A stretch of DNA of 38,418 bases from Clostridiales bacterium (GTDB lineage: Bacteria; Bacillota; Dethiobacteria; Dethiobacterales; Dethiobacteraceae): the NCBI GenBank assembly GCA_018335855.1, contig JAGXRM010000031.1, positions 1 through 38,418 on the forward strand, written 5' to 3'. Shown one piece after another: positions 5,787 through 15,181 of this stretch (its first letter is position 1; the number at the start of each line of letters is the position of its first letter). The notes beneath the pieces were generated by a model. It had not been told where the DNA came from and made no database searches. It worked only from the letters and a program-made list of their open reading frames with translations. The position numbers and the translations under genes are program-made.

Positions 5787-8375
5787 TTAAGCTATCTGAA
5801 AGACAAGGCGTTCGTTCTGCAAATCCACCGATACTTGGCTGTGGTCTGTTATTTCCCCGGCAATTAGTTTTCTGGCCAGGACCGTTTCGATTTCACGCTG
5901 CAGGTAGCGCTTTAGAGGGCGGGCACCGTAGACCGGGTCATAACCGGATCTGGCTATAAAGTGTTTTGCTTCATTGGTCAGTTCCAAATTGATATAGCGC
6001 TCTGCCAACCGTTTGCGCAGTAAGTCCAGCTGTAAATCAACGATACGTGTAGTTTCTTCCAGGGTAAGGGGTTTAAAGAGGACGGTTTCATCCACACGGT
6101 TTAAAAACTCAGGACGGAAATGGGTGCGTAATTCATTAAAGACACGTTTCTTAATGTCTTCGGAAATTTCCCCCGTTGCCTGGATATTCTCCAGGAGATG
6201 AACACTGCCGATATTGCTTGTCATAATTATAATCGTGTTTTTGAAGTCAACGGTTCGGCCATGACTATCGGTGAGGCGTCCATCGTCCAAGATTTGTAAA
6301 AGTACGTTGAACACATCATAATGTGCTTTTTCAATTTCATCAAAGAGTAAGACGCAGTAGGGTTTGCGCCTGACCGCTTCGGTGAGCTGGCCGCCTTCAT
6401 CGTAGCCTACATAGCCGGGAGGGGCACCGATTAAACGGGCAACCGTATGTTTTTCCATATATTCACTCATGTCAATGCGAACCATGTTTTCTTCACTGTC
6501 AAAGAGGGATTCCGCCAAAGCGCGGGCCAACTCCGTTTTACCCACACCGGTGGGGCCTAGGAAGATAAAGGAACCAATGGGGCGTTTCGGGTCTTTGAGG
6601 CCGGAGCGGGCACGGATAACAGCATCTGTGACCGCCTGCACCGCTTCGTCCTGACCAATCACCCGAGTATGGAGAATTTCATCCAAACGGAGCAGTTTTT
6701 CCTTCTCCCCTTCCAGCAGACGGTTGAGGGGAATCCCGGTCCAGCGTGAAACGACTTCAGCTATTTCTTCCGGAGTCACTTCTTCTTTAAGAAGTCGTGT
6801 TTCATCCCCGGTTAGCAGATCTTCTGCACTTTTTAGCCTGCGCTCCAGTTCAGGAATTTTACCATACTGATATTCAGCAACTTTATTAAGGTCATATTCC
6901 CGTTGCGCTTGTTCCATTTCAAGCCTAGCCTGCTCCAGCTCTTCCCGCAGGGAGCTTAACCCGCCGATCGTGCCTTTCTCCGTTTCCCACTGGGCCCGTA
7001 GTGTGTCTCTGTCCGCCTTCACGTTGGCCAGTTCCTTTTCCAATGAGTGCAGCCTCTCCAGTGAAGCCTGGTCTTTTTCTTTGCGCAGCGCTTCCCGTTC
7101 AATTTCCAGTTGCATCAACCGCCGCTCAAGTATTTCCAGTTCCTCCGGCATACTTTCCATTTCAGTGCGGAGTTTGGCCGCAGACTCATCAATGAGGTCG
7201 ATAGCCTTATCGGGGAGAAAGCGGTCTGAAATGTAACGCTGACTGAGTACAGCGGCAGCAACCAAGGCGGCGTCCTGGATACGCACTCCGTGATGAAGTT
7301 CGTAGCGTTCCTTCAGGCCGCGCAGGATGGAGATCGTACTCTCAACACTGGGCTCTTCCACCATAACAGGCTGAAAGCGGCGTTCCAGCGCAGCATCCTT
7401 TTCAATATATTTACGGTACTCATCCAAAGTGGTAGCACCGATGCAGTGCAACTCGCCCCGAGCCAACATGGGCTTTAACATATTGCCGGCATCCATGGAA
7501 CCTTCCGCTTTCCCTGCGCCCACCACTGTATGGAGTTCATCAATGAATAGGATGATGCGCCCTTCTGACTTAGTCACTTCTTGTAGCACTGCTTTTAGGC
7601 GCTCTTCGAATTCACCGCGAAACTTAGCCCCGGCTACTAAAGCTCCCATATCCAGAGCGACAATTTTTCGGTCTTTTAAACTTTCTGGCACATCACCGGC
7701 AACAATCCGTCGCGCCAACCCTTCGGCGATTGCCGTTTTGCCCACACCGGGTTCTCCGATGAGAACCGGGTTATTTTTTGTGCGGCGCGAAAGGACTTGG
7801 ATCACACGACGAACTTCGGTGTCCCGTCCGATCACAGGATCTAACTTATTGCGCCGTGCCAGTTCCGTTAAATCCCGGCCATATTTTTCCAACGCTTCAT
7901 ACGTTTCCTCGGGGTTGGCACTGGTTACCCGCTGATTTCCCCGGACTTCCGTCATGGCCTGCAGGAAGGCGGCACGGGTTATTTTCAGGCTACGAAAAAG
8001 TTTGCTTACCGGTGCATCATCTCTTTCACCAAACATAGCCAGCACCAAATGCTCAACACTGACATATTCATCCTTGAGTTGCTTGGCTTCATCCTGACCC
8101 CGTAGTAATAACTGATTTAGCCGCTGAGAGATATATGTGGATGTTGAGCCTGTCACAGAAGGGATTTTATGTAGAGCCTCTGCCAACTTTGATTGTAAGA
8201 TTGATAAACTAAAACCGGCTTTTTCAAAAAGGCGGGGTACCAGTCCGTTTTCCTGGAGAAGCAGGGCCTGAAAGAGATGCTCCACATCAACTGCCTGATG
8301 GCCGCTACGTACTGCCATGTCCTGTGCTTCATTTAATGCCAGTTGTGCTTTTTCGGTAAATTTGCTGATATCCAT
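5787..8375 (-). CDS. clpB: ATP-dependent chaperone ClpB
   Basis: ClpB is the hexameric AAA+ disaggregase that threads aggregated proteins through its pore together with DnaK. At 862 residues it is full length. In order: Clp N-domain (about 1-150), first AAA domain with Walker A GEPGVGKT, the long coiled-coil middle domain (about 400-525, rich in E/R/L heptads, distinguishing it from ClpA/ClpC), second AAA domain with GPTGVGKTE and a GYVGYDEGG pore loop, and a C-terminal D2-small domain. ATG 8375 has AAGGGGTG upstream. I see no CIRCE element (TTAGCACTC inverted repeat) in the 175-base gap before it, so heat-shock control by HrcA is not supported by the sequence. Confidence 0.97.
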   Translation of the reverse strand: MDISKFTEKAQLALNEAQDMAVRSGHQAVDVEHLFQALLLQENGLVPRLFEKAGFSLSILQSKLAEALHKIPSVTGSTSTYISQRLNQLLLRGQDEAKQLKDEYVSVEHLVLAMFGERDDAPVSKLFRSLKITRAAFLQAMTEVRGNQRVTSANPEETYEALEKYGRDLTELARRNKLDPVIGRDTEVRRVIQVLSRRTKNNPVLIGEPGVGKTAIAEGLARRIVAGDVPESLKDRKIVALDMGALVAGAKFRGEFEERLKAVLQEVTKSEGRIILFIDELHTVVGAGKAEGSMDAGNMLKPMLARGELHCIGATTLDEYRKYIEKDAALERRFQPVMVEEPSVESTISILRGLKERYELHHGVRIQDAALVAAAVLSQRYISDRFLPDKAIDLIDESAAKLRTEMESMPEELEILERRLMQLEIEREALRKEKDQASLERLHSLEKELANVKADRDTLRAQWETEKGTIGGLSSLREELEQARLEMEQAQREYDLNKVAEYQYGKIPELERRLKSAEDLLTGDETRLLKEEVTPEEIAEVVSRWTGIPLNRLLEGEKEKLLRLDEILHTRVIGQDEAVQAVTDAVIRARSGLKDPKRPIGSFIFLGPTGVGKTELARALAESLFDSEENMVRIDMSEYMEKHTVARLIGAPPGYVGYDEGGQLTEAVRRKPYCVLLFDEIEKAHYDVFNVLLQILDDGRLTDSHGRTVDFKNTIIIMTSNIGSVHLLENIQATGEISEDIKKRVFNELRTHFRPEFLNRVDETVLFKPLTLEETTRIVDLQLDLLRKRLAERYINLELTNEAKHFIARSGYDPVYGARPLKRYLQREIETVLARKLIAGEITDHSQVSVDLQNERLVFQIA

Positions 8376-8550
8376 GATATCACCCCTTAGAATAATTAAC
8401 CTCTTATGGTTAAATTTTAAATATTAATCCTTTCTATGTCAATTAATGAAATAATAACAATTATATGAAAACTTTGCAGGAAATTCGCAAAAAATAGCGA
8501 AATTAAACATGGGATAAAAGGGACATATGCCCTGAATTATGAGGTGAAGC

Positions 8551-10518
8551 ATGAAAAACACTCTAATAATTATTATAGTACTTATCACCTTATCTTTACT
8601 CCCCTTCCAGTTTGTTGTTGCGGCCGGTAATTTTAAAGATTTAGACCTAGACGTTGTGGAATTAAGTCGGCCAAATATTAACAGTGATGTTCGCTTTACT
8701 TCGGTAGTGGGCTCCGGAACAGAAGATTCTCCGTATATTATTTGGTATGACGATTTTCATGCCAGTGAAGATGAACCACGAATTCGGGTGGTGCAATCAG
8801 AGCCTAATAAGTTGCAGTTTAACCAGAGTGAACCAATACTATTTGAGACACATGGAATGAATAATGGAGTTTACGGACGTCCAGCAGTTTTCACTCTTGA
8901 GGAAACTGATGGCTATGGGATGTATCTATGGAAACTCGATGCAGGATTATTTTATTCCAGTAGCGGCAACGGCAAGACCTGGAGTGATCCTCAAAAAGTA
9001 AACGGCATTGACGATTTGAGCCCAAGAGGTGTTATTGATACTGTTTTTATTGGGAGTTCATTTTACCTGTACTGGATAGATAGTAATCATCAAATTCGTG
9101 TGTCTGAATCAATTTCCTCTGGGGAAGATCATTTTTTGAATTTTAAAAGTTTATCTAGCGTTGAGATAGCAGAACAAGATGGACAAAAGTTTTTACCAAC
9201 GGGCCAAGTAATTAAACACTATGATGCTGATCGTGACCAAGACGTTTTTATTTTGTTCTTTGTCTCAGGTAGTTTTACCGGAAACGGGCTTGTCACAGAT
9301 ATGGCAGGTATGGCTGTTTCAGAAGACGGCTTAAATGACTGGGTTATTATTCGTGGATTTACAGACCCGCTTTTGGATGGAAGTAATGATGCCAGAACAA
9401 TGTATGAACTGACAGTTTCCAACGGTGGTCCAACCTTTAATATGTTTTATACAGCAACATTTAAGGATGAGGAAACCCCAGATAAGTCCGTTGGTTTTGC
9501 TCAGGGGAAACCAGGCGTTGTTCATGTTGGAAAAGATACCAAAGGAAACCGTGTAACAAGCATTAATGATGCTCTGAGTAATGTAAAGATTGGTGGAAAA
9601 ATAAAAGTGCAAAGTGAAGATAAGAATACGCCTCTTTCTTACTTTGAATCGGTTACTGTAAGCATTCCGGTAACAATTGAATCAGATGATGTAACAAAAC
9701 GCCCAATACTAAATTTTGGCAGTAACGATTTTGGTTTTAAAATCACAGCCAATGGTGTAACAATTAAAACTATAGCTGTTAAAGGTGATACGCAAGTAAA
9801 TCCTGAAAGCAGTTTTGTTTTGGCGTTGGAGAGTGAGGACCTGATTCTCGAAAACATGGTTTTTTACGGGGACGGGATAAAATTAATTGCACAGGATGTC
9901 AGTAAAGCAGTAATGGCAAGGGGAAACCGCTGGGGTACGAATAACCCATCAGAAGTAATCACCGGAAATGTAGATTACCTGCCTTATCTTTGGGATTATG
10001 AAATACAAAGTGGGAAAAAAGTGTCTTTAATTGATGGAGGCAATGAGGTGCTGGCGCTGGACTTTAAAAGTCAGAATTTCGGCAGCTCACTCACTGTAAT
10101 GAAGCTTGATCCAAAAACTGAATTGTCTGTGCCTCTCTCAGGGAAAGTGATTAATTCTGCTTGGTACATCAAACCGGAAGTAACGCAATTTCCCGATAAC
10201 CCTGTAGTAATAAAAATAAAAAATGAAAAGGCAGTCATCGGAGATACAAGTTTCCGTCTGTGGCATCTAAGTGAAGGTGTATGGGAAGATATAACAATCT
10301 TTCCCGGCGATTCGTTGTATCCTGAGAATGCGGCAAATGGATATATCTATGGTGCGACTGAATCTTTCTCAGAGTTTGCAGATGAGAACGGGAGTGTGAC
10401 GTTCACGGCTTACGGAATGAATACGAACGTTATCTTTTTAGCCGCCGGGTTTCTTATACTTGCAGGTTCACTCATGGTAATGCAGGAAAAGAATTTTAAC
10501 GAAAAGCCGCTAAAATAA
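8551..10518 (+). CDS. Secreted, membrane-anchored beta-propeller/beta-helix protein
   Basis: The 655-residue product starts with a signal peptide (about 1-25, cleavage near VVAAG) and ends with a hydrophobic segment (about 628-645) plus a short basic tail, so it should face the outside on a membrane anchor. Residues about 30-320 show repeated YIIWYDD, MYLWKLDAG and FYLYWIDS strands as in five-bladed propellers of the glycosidase family 43/sialidase type. Residues about 330-480 look like a parallel beta-helix ending in GNRWGTNNP...GNVDYLPYLWD. A beta-sandwich-like part follows. No catalytic residues are identified. GAGGTG precedes the ATG. The closing helix motif recurs in the broken gene at 10645. 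Confidence 0.7.
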   Translation: MKNTLIIIIVLITLSLLPFQFVVAAGNFKDLDLDVVELSRPNINSDVRFTSVVGSGTEDSPYIIWYDDFHASEDEPRIRVVQSEPNKLQFNQSEPILFETHGMNNGVYGRPAVFTLEETDGYGMYLWKLDAGLFYSSSGNGKTWSDPQKVNGIDDLSPRGVIDTVFIGSSFYLYWIDSNHQIRVSESISSGEDHFLNFKSLSSVEIAEQDGQKFLPTGQVIKHYDADRDQDVFILFFVSGSFTGNGLVTDMAGMAVSEDGLNDWVIIRGFTDPLLDGSNDARTMYELTVSNGGPTFNMFYTATFKDEETPDKSVGFAQGKPGVVHVGKDTKGNRVTSINDALSNVKIGGKIKVQSEDKNTPLSYFESVTVSIPVTIESDDVTKRPILNFGSNDFGFKITANGVTIKTIAVKGDTQVNPESSFVLALESEDLILENMVFYGDGIKLIAQDVSKAVMARGNRWGTNNPSEVITGNVDYLPYLWDYEIQSGKKVSLIDGGNEVLALDFKSQNFGSSLTVMKLDPKTELSVPLSGKVINSAWYIKPEVTQFPDNPVVIKIKNEKAVIGDTSFRLWHLSEGVWEDITIFPGDSLYPENAANGYIYGATESFSEFADENGSVTFTAYGMNTNVIFLAAGFLILAGSLMVMQEKNFNEKPLK

Positions 10519-10530
10519 GCGGCTTTTTTT
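10503..10530 (+). terminator. Rho-independent terminator
   Basis: AAGCCGCT (10504-10511) pairs with AGCGGCTT (10518-10525), followed by T7. The stem overlaps the stop codon of the secreted-protein gene. Confidence 0.88.
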
Positions 10531-10644
10531 CATTTAAGAACAATTTTCTTTTAAAAAAAACAAAAAATCTGCGACATGCTTCTTGAGAAAAATTGTACAA
10601 AAAATGATAGGCTGGTAAAGGTAGATGTTCTGAGGGGGGTGCCT

Positions 10645-11233
10645 ATGCCAGCCGGAAAAAAATTGTTTACCATCTTTCTAATGCTTATGATAGTTTTGAT
10701 AGGTGCAAATGTTGTATGGTCTGCAGATTTAACGTCAAACCTCTATGTTACGACGGCATCTCTCTTAATGATTTGCATATTTGTGGCGATGGAAGCGGAC
10801 GGGCGCTGATTGCCGGCGGAATACCCATTCAGAATGTTAGTATTATAAATGTATGGATTGAATATGTGGAAGACGGGTTGCATTTAATAGGTGAAAGCCT
10901 CAGTAACCCTTTAAAAAACTTTACTATGTCCGATGTGCTAATCAGTGAAGTCAGTGGTACGCCTGTTACATTGTGGTATACGGACGGAGTAAATATAAAC
11001 CTCAGTTCTTTTTCCGGATACCCGGGACAGGCGCTTATCAGTGAAGATGCGCTGATACCGGTTGACGCTAAGCATAACTGGTGGGGCGGAATGTGTCCCG
11101 GTAATGTGATAAGCGGAAACGTTGAGTTTTCTCCCTGGGCTGTGGATGCATCTTTTAGCGGTTTTATTTCGGAACAACCCGCCTGCTTGCCCACGGAAAC
11201 AGGGGACAATGTGACAGTCGGTTTTAATCTCAT
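10645..11233 (+). pseudogene. Secreted beta-helix protein, frameshifted and truncated
   Basis: ATG 10645, behind GAGGGGGG, starts a signal peptide (PAGKKLFTIFLMLMIVLIGA, cleavage near VWSAD). The frame then drifts and stops at 10809, while the overlapping +1 frame continues with the expected secreted sequence (DLHICGDGSGRALIAGG, then beta-helix repeats). One base was therefore lost or gained near 10735-10800. The second frame contains KHNWWGG...NVISGNVEFSPWAVD, matching the closing motif of the 655-residue protein upstream (NRWG...GNVDYLPYLWD). The family sequence ends near 11230, where minus-strand RelE sequence begins, so the C-terminal part has been deleted. Confidence 0.75.
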
Positions 11234-11420
11234 AGATTATCCGATAGACACCTTGGCGTACACGATATCGCTCTTGAGCTGAGAGTTTCTCACAGCCAAC
11301 TGGACGTGGTTCGCTTCTCAGTGCGTCAATACGCTTGAGAATCCGCTCAACATCTTTATTCGGCAGATACCGGAGATCCTTGGCTACAGATTCCTTAAAA
11401 CGAATCTCAAATCTTGCCAT
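11230..11420 (-). pseudogene. relE: RelE-type toxin, truncated after about 64 residues
   Basis: RelE toxins are small mRNA endonucleases. The N-terminal two thirds are clear: FEIRFKESVAKDLRYLP, the helix pair, and ERYRVRQGVYRIIYEI, the core strand pair of the fold. The family then needs another strand with the final catalytic and binding residues (typically a V-x-x-V-x-H-R-x-x-V-Y pattern). Instead the frame runs on to 10938 as a translated antisense of the secreted-protein remnant. The junction lies at about 11230-11234. It overlaps the antitoxin gene by 14 bases, as usual in such operons. It is probably inactive. Confidence 0.85.
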
Positions 11421-11640
11421 GGGCCCTGAGGTCCTCCAACAGTAACTCGTAGCTTATTGTAGGCTCAGCTATCCGTTCTTGGAAAGCAGCCAAATCCTCT
11501 TGGTCCTCCCTCAGAGCATTCCGAACAGCCTCATTTACCAAATCCGATACCGAACGATGTGTTAAAGCTGCTTTCAAACGTAAAGCATCATAGATTTCAG
11601 GCTTGAAGTAGACGGTGGAGCGCTTATTGGCTTCAGTCAT
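11407..11640 (-). CDS. Ribbon-helix-helix antitoxin of a RelBE-type system
   Basis: The 77-residue product opens with a ribbon-helix-helix domain: STVYFKPEIYDALR (strand and first helix) then THRSVSDLVNEAVRNAL (turn and second helix), and has an acidic C-terminal tail that would wrap around the toxin. Such proteins repress their own operon as dimers. ATG 11640 has GAGAGGTG upstream. It is the first gene of the operon, with the toxin overlapping its 3' end; because the toxin is truncated the antitoxin is now an orphan, though intact. The promoter and twin operator lie at 11662-11690. Confidence 0.9.
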   Translation of the reverse strand: MTEANKRSTVYFKPEIYDALRLKAALTHRSVSDLVNEAVRNALREDQEDLAAFQERIAEPTISYELLLEDLRAHGKI

Positions 11641-11661
11641 AAAAAATCACCTCTCAGTCCC

Positions 11662-11690
11662 ATTATAGCGCTATGACGTCATGACGTCAA
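11662..11690 (-). promoter_or_regulatory. Promoter and tandem operator of the antitoxin operon
   Basis: On the minus strand TTGACG (11690-11685), a 17-base spacer and TATAAT (11667-11662) form a near-consensus vegetative promoter. The -35 and spacer contain two adjacent 8-base palindromes TGACGTCA, at 11674-11681 and 11682-11689. Binding of ribbon-helix-helix dimers there would cover the -35 element. Operator function is inference from position and symmetry. Confidence 0.85.
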
Positions 11691-11761
11691 GGGAACAACT
11701 TCTATTTGCGTGTAACTTGCAATCGCGCCTCCTATTGGATACCGGTATATAAAAACAATAG

Positions 11762-11795
11762 AAAGAGAGTTCACGGCAAGCCGTGAACTCTCTTT
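11762..11795. terminator. Hairpin after the uridine-kinase-like gene
   Basis: A perfect 15-bp stem (11762-11776 with 11781-11795, loop CAAG) starts 5 bases beyond the stop of the minus-strand kinase gene. T-rich sequence follows on the minus strand (TTTCTATTGTTTTTA) and a short T4 on the plus strand. Confidence 0.8.
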
Positions 11796-11799
11796 TGGG

Positions 11800-13467
11800 T
11801 CAGATTCTGAAGAAGCAGGATTCTCCAATAAATTCACGTAGAATGGAGTTGGAAGGCACATCTCCGGAATCGAGCGGGACAAAACAGGAGAGGAAGGTAA
11901 GCAATCGTTTAGCATCAATATATTCAGGTTCTGTCTGCGCAATCTTTTCCAACAAAGGTTCGGCAAACTGTTTTAAAACGGCCAGCTCATAGACAAGGGA
12001 TGAGTTAAACATAATATCTGCTTCTTCCTGAAGGAAAAAGATGTTTCGTTCCTCTCCCCGTCGTACTGATGGCCAGCGCTGGATAGTGGTGATTGCATCG
12101 GTACCCCGGAATTGGCTGTCACGGACAATGCGGCGGATGAGTCTGGTATCGGTAGTATGAATTCGTGTGTGGGTGTCAACGTTTAAAGCTGTCAGTGCTG
12201 ATACATAGATTTTAAATTTACGATAGCGGGGGATTGATTTGGTGAGCCGCTCATTGAGGCCATGGATACCCTCAATGATTAAAGGTTGGTTTTTCTCCAG
12301 TTGAATTTTATTTCCGCTGTATTCCCGTGTCCCGGTGGTAAAGTTAAACGTGGGAATTTCCACTTCTTCTCCGTTAATTAAATGCAGTAAGTGTTTATTA
12401 AACAGACCCAGATCAATGGCTTCAATATGTTCGAAATCGGGAATGTTAGACTCATCAACCGGTGTATGTTCCCTGTCTACAAAATAATCATCCAGTGAAA
12501 TCGGGAAAGGCCGAATTCCGTTTACCATAAGCTGTGTCCTCAGCCTTTGCGCAAACGTGGTTTTTCCGGAAGAAGAAGGGCCGGCAATTAATACAATACA
12601 AATTTCATCCTTTCTCTCCGTAATCATATCGGCAATTTGTGCGATTTTCTTTTCATGGAGAGCTTCATTAATCCGTGCGACTTCAGATCCTTTACCTTCA
12701 CTGTTCAGCACATTCATGGCGCCTACAGTTTCAAAACCTAAAATACTCCCCCATTGCTCCGATTCGCGGAAGATGTCAAACAGCTTTGACTGCTGGATAA
12801 AGGGAGGAATCGTAAAAGGGTCTTTTTCGTCAGGAAAACGAATAACTAAGCCAGGCTTATGATACTCGAGCGCAAACATCTGTAGCAGCCCCGTTCTTGT
12901 TACCATATACCCGTGCAGGGAGTCTTCCAGTTTACCAAGGGAATAAAGAGTAAGATAATCTTTATGCCAGTATTTATACAGCTGAACTTTATCCTGAAAC
13001 CCTTCCTCTTCAAAAATTTGAATCGCTTCTTCAATGGGTACTTTTCTTTTTGTAATGGGCATATTTTTATTAACGATTTCCCACATCTTTTTCTCCAGGC
13101 ACGACACATCTTCTTCATTCAACGCCGGTTCTTTAATAATTTCACAGTAAAGGCTTTTGCCCAGGGAATGCTCTACCTTAATCTGCGCCTCGGGGAACAA
13201 CTCATGGGTGGCGTAAATCAAAAGAAACGTCAGGCTACGCTGATAGATTCGGGCGCCTTCCTTCGTCATCAGGTCTAAAAAACGAATCTCTGCCGGTTCG
13301 TTTACCTCATAAGTCAGGTCATGCAGCTTTTCATTTACCATTGCTGCCACGATAGCAGAAGGATAACAGTTTTCTACGTCCCTGCTAATATCCTGAAGAC
13401 TGCGATTTCCTTCTACAGTTTTTACTTCGTTATTGGGTAAGATAATATCAACAGTTATTTTAATCAA
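11800..13467 (-). CDS. Nucleoside (uridine) kinase-like protein with TGS and threonyl-tRNA-synthetase-like N-terminal domains
   Basis: The C-terminal half is a P-loop kinase of the uridine kinase/phosphoribulokinase family: IAGPSSSGKTTFAQRL is the Walker A loop, followed by SLDDYF and the substrate region HIEAIDLGLF, and DTRLIRRIVRDS as the lid. The N-terminal 65 residues resemble a TGS domain, followed by a part like the second additional domain of threonyl-tRNA synthetase. This three-part architecture is known in Firmicutes and annotated as nucleoside kinase. I choose TTG 13467 (GAGGG 7 bases upstream), giving 555 residues; an upstream GTG at 13518 has no ribosome site. Single-gene unit ending at the hairpin at 11762. 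Confidence 0.85.
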   Translation of the reverse strand: MIKITVDIILPNNEVKTVEGNRSLQDISRDVENCYPSAIVAAMVNEKLHDLTYEVNEPAEIRFLDLMTKEGARIYQRSLTFLLIYATHELFPEAQIKVEHSLGKSLYCEIIKEPALNEEDVSCLEKKMWEIVNKNMPITKRKVPIEEAIQIFEEEGFQDKVQLYKYWHKDYLTLYSLGKLEDSLHGYMVTRTGLLQMFALEYHKPGLVIRFPDEKDPFTIPPFIQQSKLFDIFRESEQWGSILGFETVGAMNVLNSEGKGSEVARINEALHEKKIAQIADMITERKDEICIVLIAGPSSSGKTTFAQRLRTQLMVNGIRPFPISLDDYFVDREHTPVDESNIPDFEHIEAIDLGLFNKHLLHLINGEEVEIPTFNFTTGTREYSGNKIQLEKNQPLIIEGIHGLNERLTKSIPRYRKFKIYVSALTALNVDTHTRIHTTDTRLIRRIVRDSQFRGTDAITTIQRWPSVRRGEERNIFFLQEEADIMFNSSLVYELAVLKQFAEPLLEKIAQTEPEYIDAKRLLTFLSCFVPLDSGDVPSNSILREFIGESCFFRI

Positions 13468-13674
13468 TAAGAATCCCTCTTTTCCGCAAATCAGTTTATA
13501 TATTAACTGTGTCTTCACTATTATATGAAAGACTCAGTGTAAACACCAGTTCAGTTTTTATCTAGTCTAGAAAGTTATTACAGACATATTAATAAACTAT
13601 CCTGATAATTGCGGAACATTTCTACAAATGATACGATATAGAATATATCAATGAATTGAAGAGGTGAAGATACG

Positions 13675-14157
13675 ATGACCGAACTTCAAGCTTTAAAAAC
13701 GGCAATTCTCAACGAAGCGGAAGGCTATCAGTTTTATAATTTAGCCGCCATGCGTACCGCTGATTCTGAAGTGAAAGACGCTTTTTTACACCTGGCCAAG
13801 GAAGAGCAGCAGCATGAATCCTGGTTACGGAAAATGTATAAGGAACTGTCGGACAAGCAAGATACTTCTCTGGACATTGAGGTTACCGATGTCCCGTCTC
13901 CGCAAATTTTTCGATATGATAAGGTAGGGCCAGAATCCGGTTCACTGGAAATCTCCGTGTATAAAATCGGCATCCTGATGGAAATGGCATCACTGAAGTT
14001 TTACCGGGAAGCTGCCGAACAAACGACAACACCGGCTTTAAAGAAACTGTTTTCGCATCTGGCAGACTGGGAAGGGTCCCATCTGGAATCATTAGAAAAA
14101 ATCTATGATGTACTTAAAGAAGAGTGGTGGGATAAGCAAGGGTTTTCTCCGTCGTAA
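13675..14157 (+). CDS. Ferritin-like diiron (rubrerythrin-family) protein
   Basis: The 160-residue product is a four-helix bundle with two ExxH-type half-sites: NEAEGYQFY (E) with AKEEQQHESW (EExxH), and MEMASLKFY (E) with DWEGSHLESL (ExxH). These are the iron ligands of rubrerythrin and related ferritin-like proteins, which in anaerobes reduce peroxide or handle iron. The C-terminal rubredoxin domain of classical rubrerythrin is missing, so electrons must come from a separate protein. GAGGTG precedes ATG 13675. It is transcribed alone, diverging from the kinase gene. Confidence 0.88.
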   Translation: MTELQALKTAILNEAEGYQFYNLAAMRTADSEVKDAFLHLAKEEQQHESWLRKMYKELSDKQDTSLDIEVTDVPSPQIFRYDKVGPESGSLEISVYKIGILMEMASLKFYREAAEQTTTPALKKLFSHLADWEGSHLESLEKIYDVLKEEWWDKQGFSPS

Positions 14158-14192
14158 ACTCCACTGTAGAAGTAATGTGCAGTACAGCCCTG

Positions 14193-14218
14193 GGGTCCGT
14201 TTATGCGGACCCTTTTTT
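14193..14218 (+). terminator. Rho-independent terminator
   Basis: GGGTCCG (14193-14199), loop TTTATG, CGGACCC (14206-14212) and T6. It ends the ferritin-like gene, 4 bases before the stop of the convergent GTPase gene. Confidence 0.92.
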
Positions 14219-14221
14219 AAT

Positions 14222-15181
14222 TTATATTACCAACTCTACAATATCTTTATCATGCAGGACGTAATCCCGCGGCACCGCCTGCCCGTCAAACCGGGCGGAG
14301 CCCCACACCAAAGCGCTTTTTAACTTTTGCGGGAAGTCGCGGTGGACAGTGTATGCCAAGTCCAGAACTGTAGAGCCGTTTCTGAGAATAAAAGGACGCT
14401 CCATTTCAGCTTTTTTGCCGGGAGCCTTTCCGTAGATACGAATTACATGTAACATCTCAAATATTCGTACCTTCAGTAGTTCAAGATTTTGACCGCTTGC
14501 AGAAACAGGAAAGATAATGGTTTTCGGATGCAGTTCTTTGAGAATCTCTAAATTGCCTGACGCATCCGGCAAATCATTTTTTGTTCCCAAAATCATGTAC
14601 GGAACGGCGACAGGACTTTCCCCGGATGGGTCAATCACACTACGTTCTTCCAGCAACGATATTGCTGTTTCCAACTGGTCCAGGCATTCTCCGGCACTAA
14701 GGTCGATAACAATTAGGAGTGCATCGGCGTTACGGAACGTTCCGGTTAGTCCGGGAGGAACACTGTCTGCTGTAAACGGGGGAGTATCAACTAATTGAAT
14801 GTGAATATCTTCATATGGAATCATTCCCGTGGCGGGCAGTGTGGTGGTAAAAGGAAAGTCAGCCACTTTTACTTTTGCCCGTGTCAGTGCAGAAACAAGG
14901 GATGATTTGCCGGTGTTTGGACAGCCGGCAAGCACAACTTGGCCGGCACCCTGTTTTTCCACATGGAAAGGGTTATAACCACCCTTCTGTTTCTTTTTCT
15001 GGCTCTCTTCCCGTAACTGCGACAAACGTTTTTTTAAATCCGCCTGTAGCTTTTCTGTTCCTTTATGCTTAGGCATGACCGACAGCATTTCCTGGAGAGC
15101 TTCTGTCTTTTCCTCCGGGGTTGCCGCCTTGCGGTATTTTTCTTCCGCAGAGTAATATTGGGGCGTCAGATTGGCCGGCAT
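14222..15181 (-). CDS. DRG/Obg-like GTPase with TGS domain
   Basis: The 319-residue product has a helical, basic N-terminal region (about 1-70), a G domain and a C-terminal TGS domain (about 260-319). G motifs: GCPNTGKSS (G1, residues 86-94), FTTTLPATG (switch I), DTPP (G3) and TKND (G4). The order helical region, G domain, TGS matches the DRG (developmentally regulated GTP-binding) branch of Obg proteins, common in archaea and eukaryotes and present in some bacteria; these GTPases usually act with ribosomes or RNA. ATG 15181 has GGTGGTGA 6 bases upstream; ATG 15199 lacks a site. Function in this organism is not established. Confidence 0.82.
   Translation of the reverse strand: MPANLTPQYYSAEEKYRKAATPEEKTEALQEMLSVMPKHKGTEKLQADLKKRLSQLREESQKKKQKGGYNPFHVEKQGAGQVVLAGCPNTGKSSLVSALTRAKVKVADFPFTTTLPATGMIPYEDIHIQLVDTPPFTADSVPPGLTGTFRNADALLIVIDLSAGECLDQLETAISLLEERSVIDPSGESPVAVPYMILGTKNDLPDASGNLEILKELHPKTIIFPVSASGQNLELLKVRIFEMLHVIRIYGKAPGKKAEMERPFILRNGSTVLDLAYTVHRDFPQKLKSALVWGSARFDGQAVPRDYVLHDKDIVELVI

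Noticed and set aside
7429-7935. Long plus-strand open frame (168 aa) opposite clpB
   Set aside because: It is antisense to a full-length ClpB with both Walker motifs in place, has arginine/serine-rich composition typical of shadow frames, and no ribosome site.
8376-8550. CIRCE or other heat-shock operator before clpB
   Set aside because: No TTAGCACTC inverted repeat nor other clear operator could be found in the gap.
10380-10518. LPXTG-type sorting signal on the 655-residue secreted protein
   Set aside because: The C-terminus has a hydrophobic segment and basic tail but no LPXTG, LPXTA or NPXTN-like motif before it.
10938-11229. Extension of the RelE frame to 160 residues
   Set aside because: Beyond about 11230 the translation is antisense of the secreted-protein remnant and no longer looks like RelE.
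13468-13518. GTG 13518 as start of the kinase-like protein
   Set aside because: No ribosome site precedes it, while TTG 13467 has GAGGG at correct distance and gives the natural TGS start IKITVDIILP.
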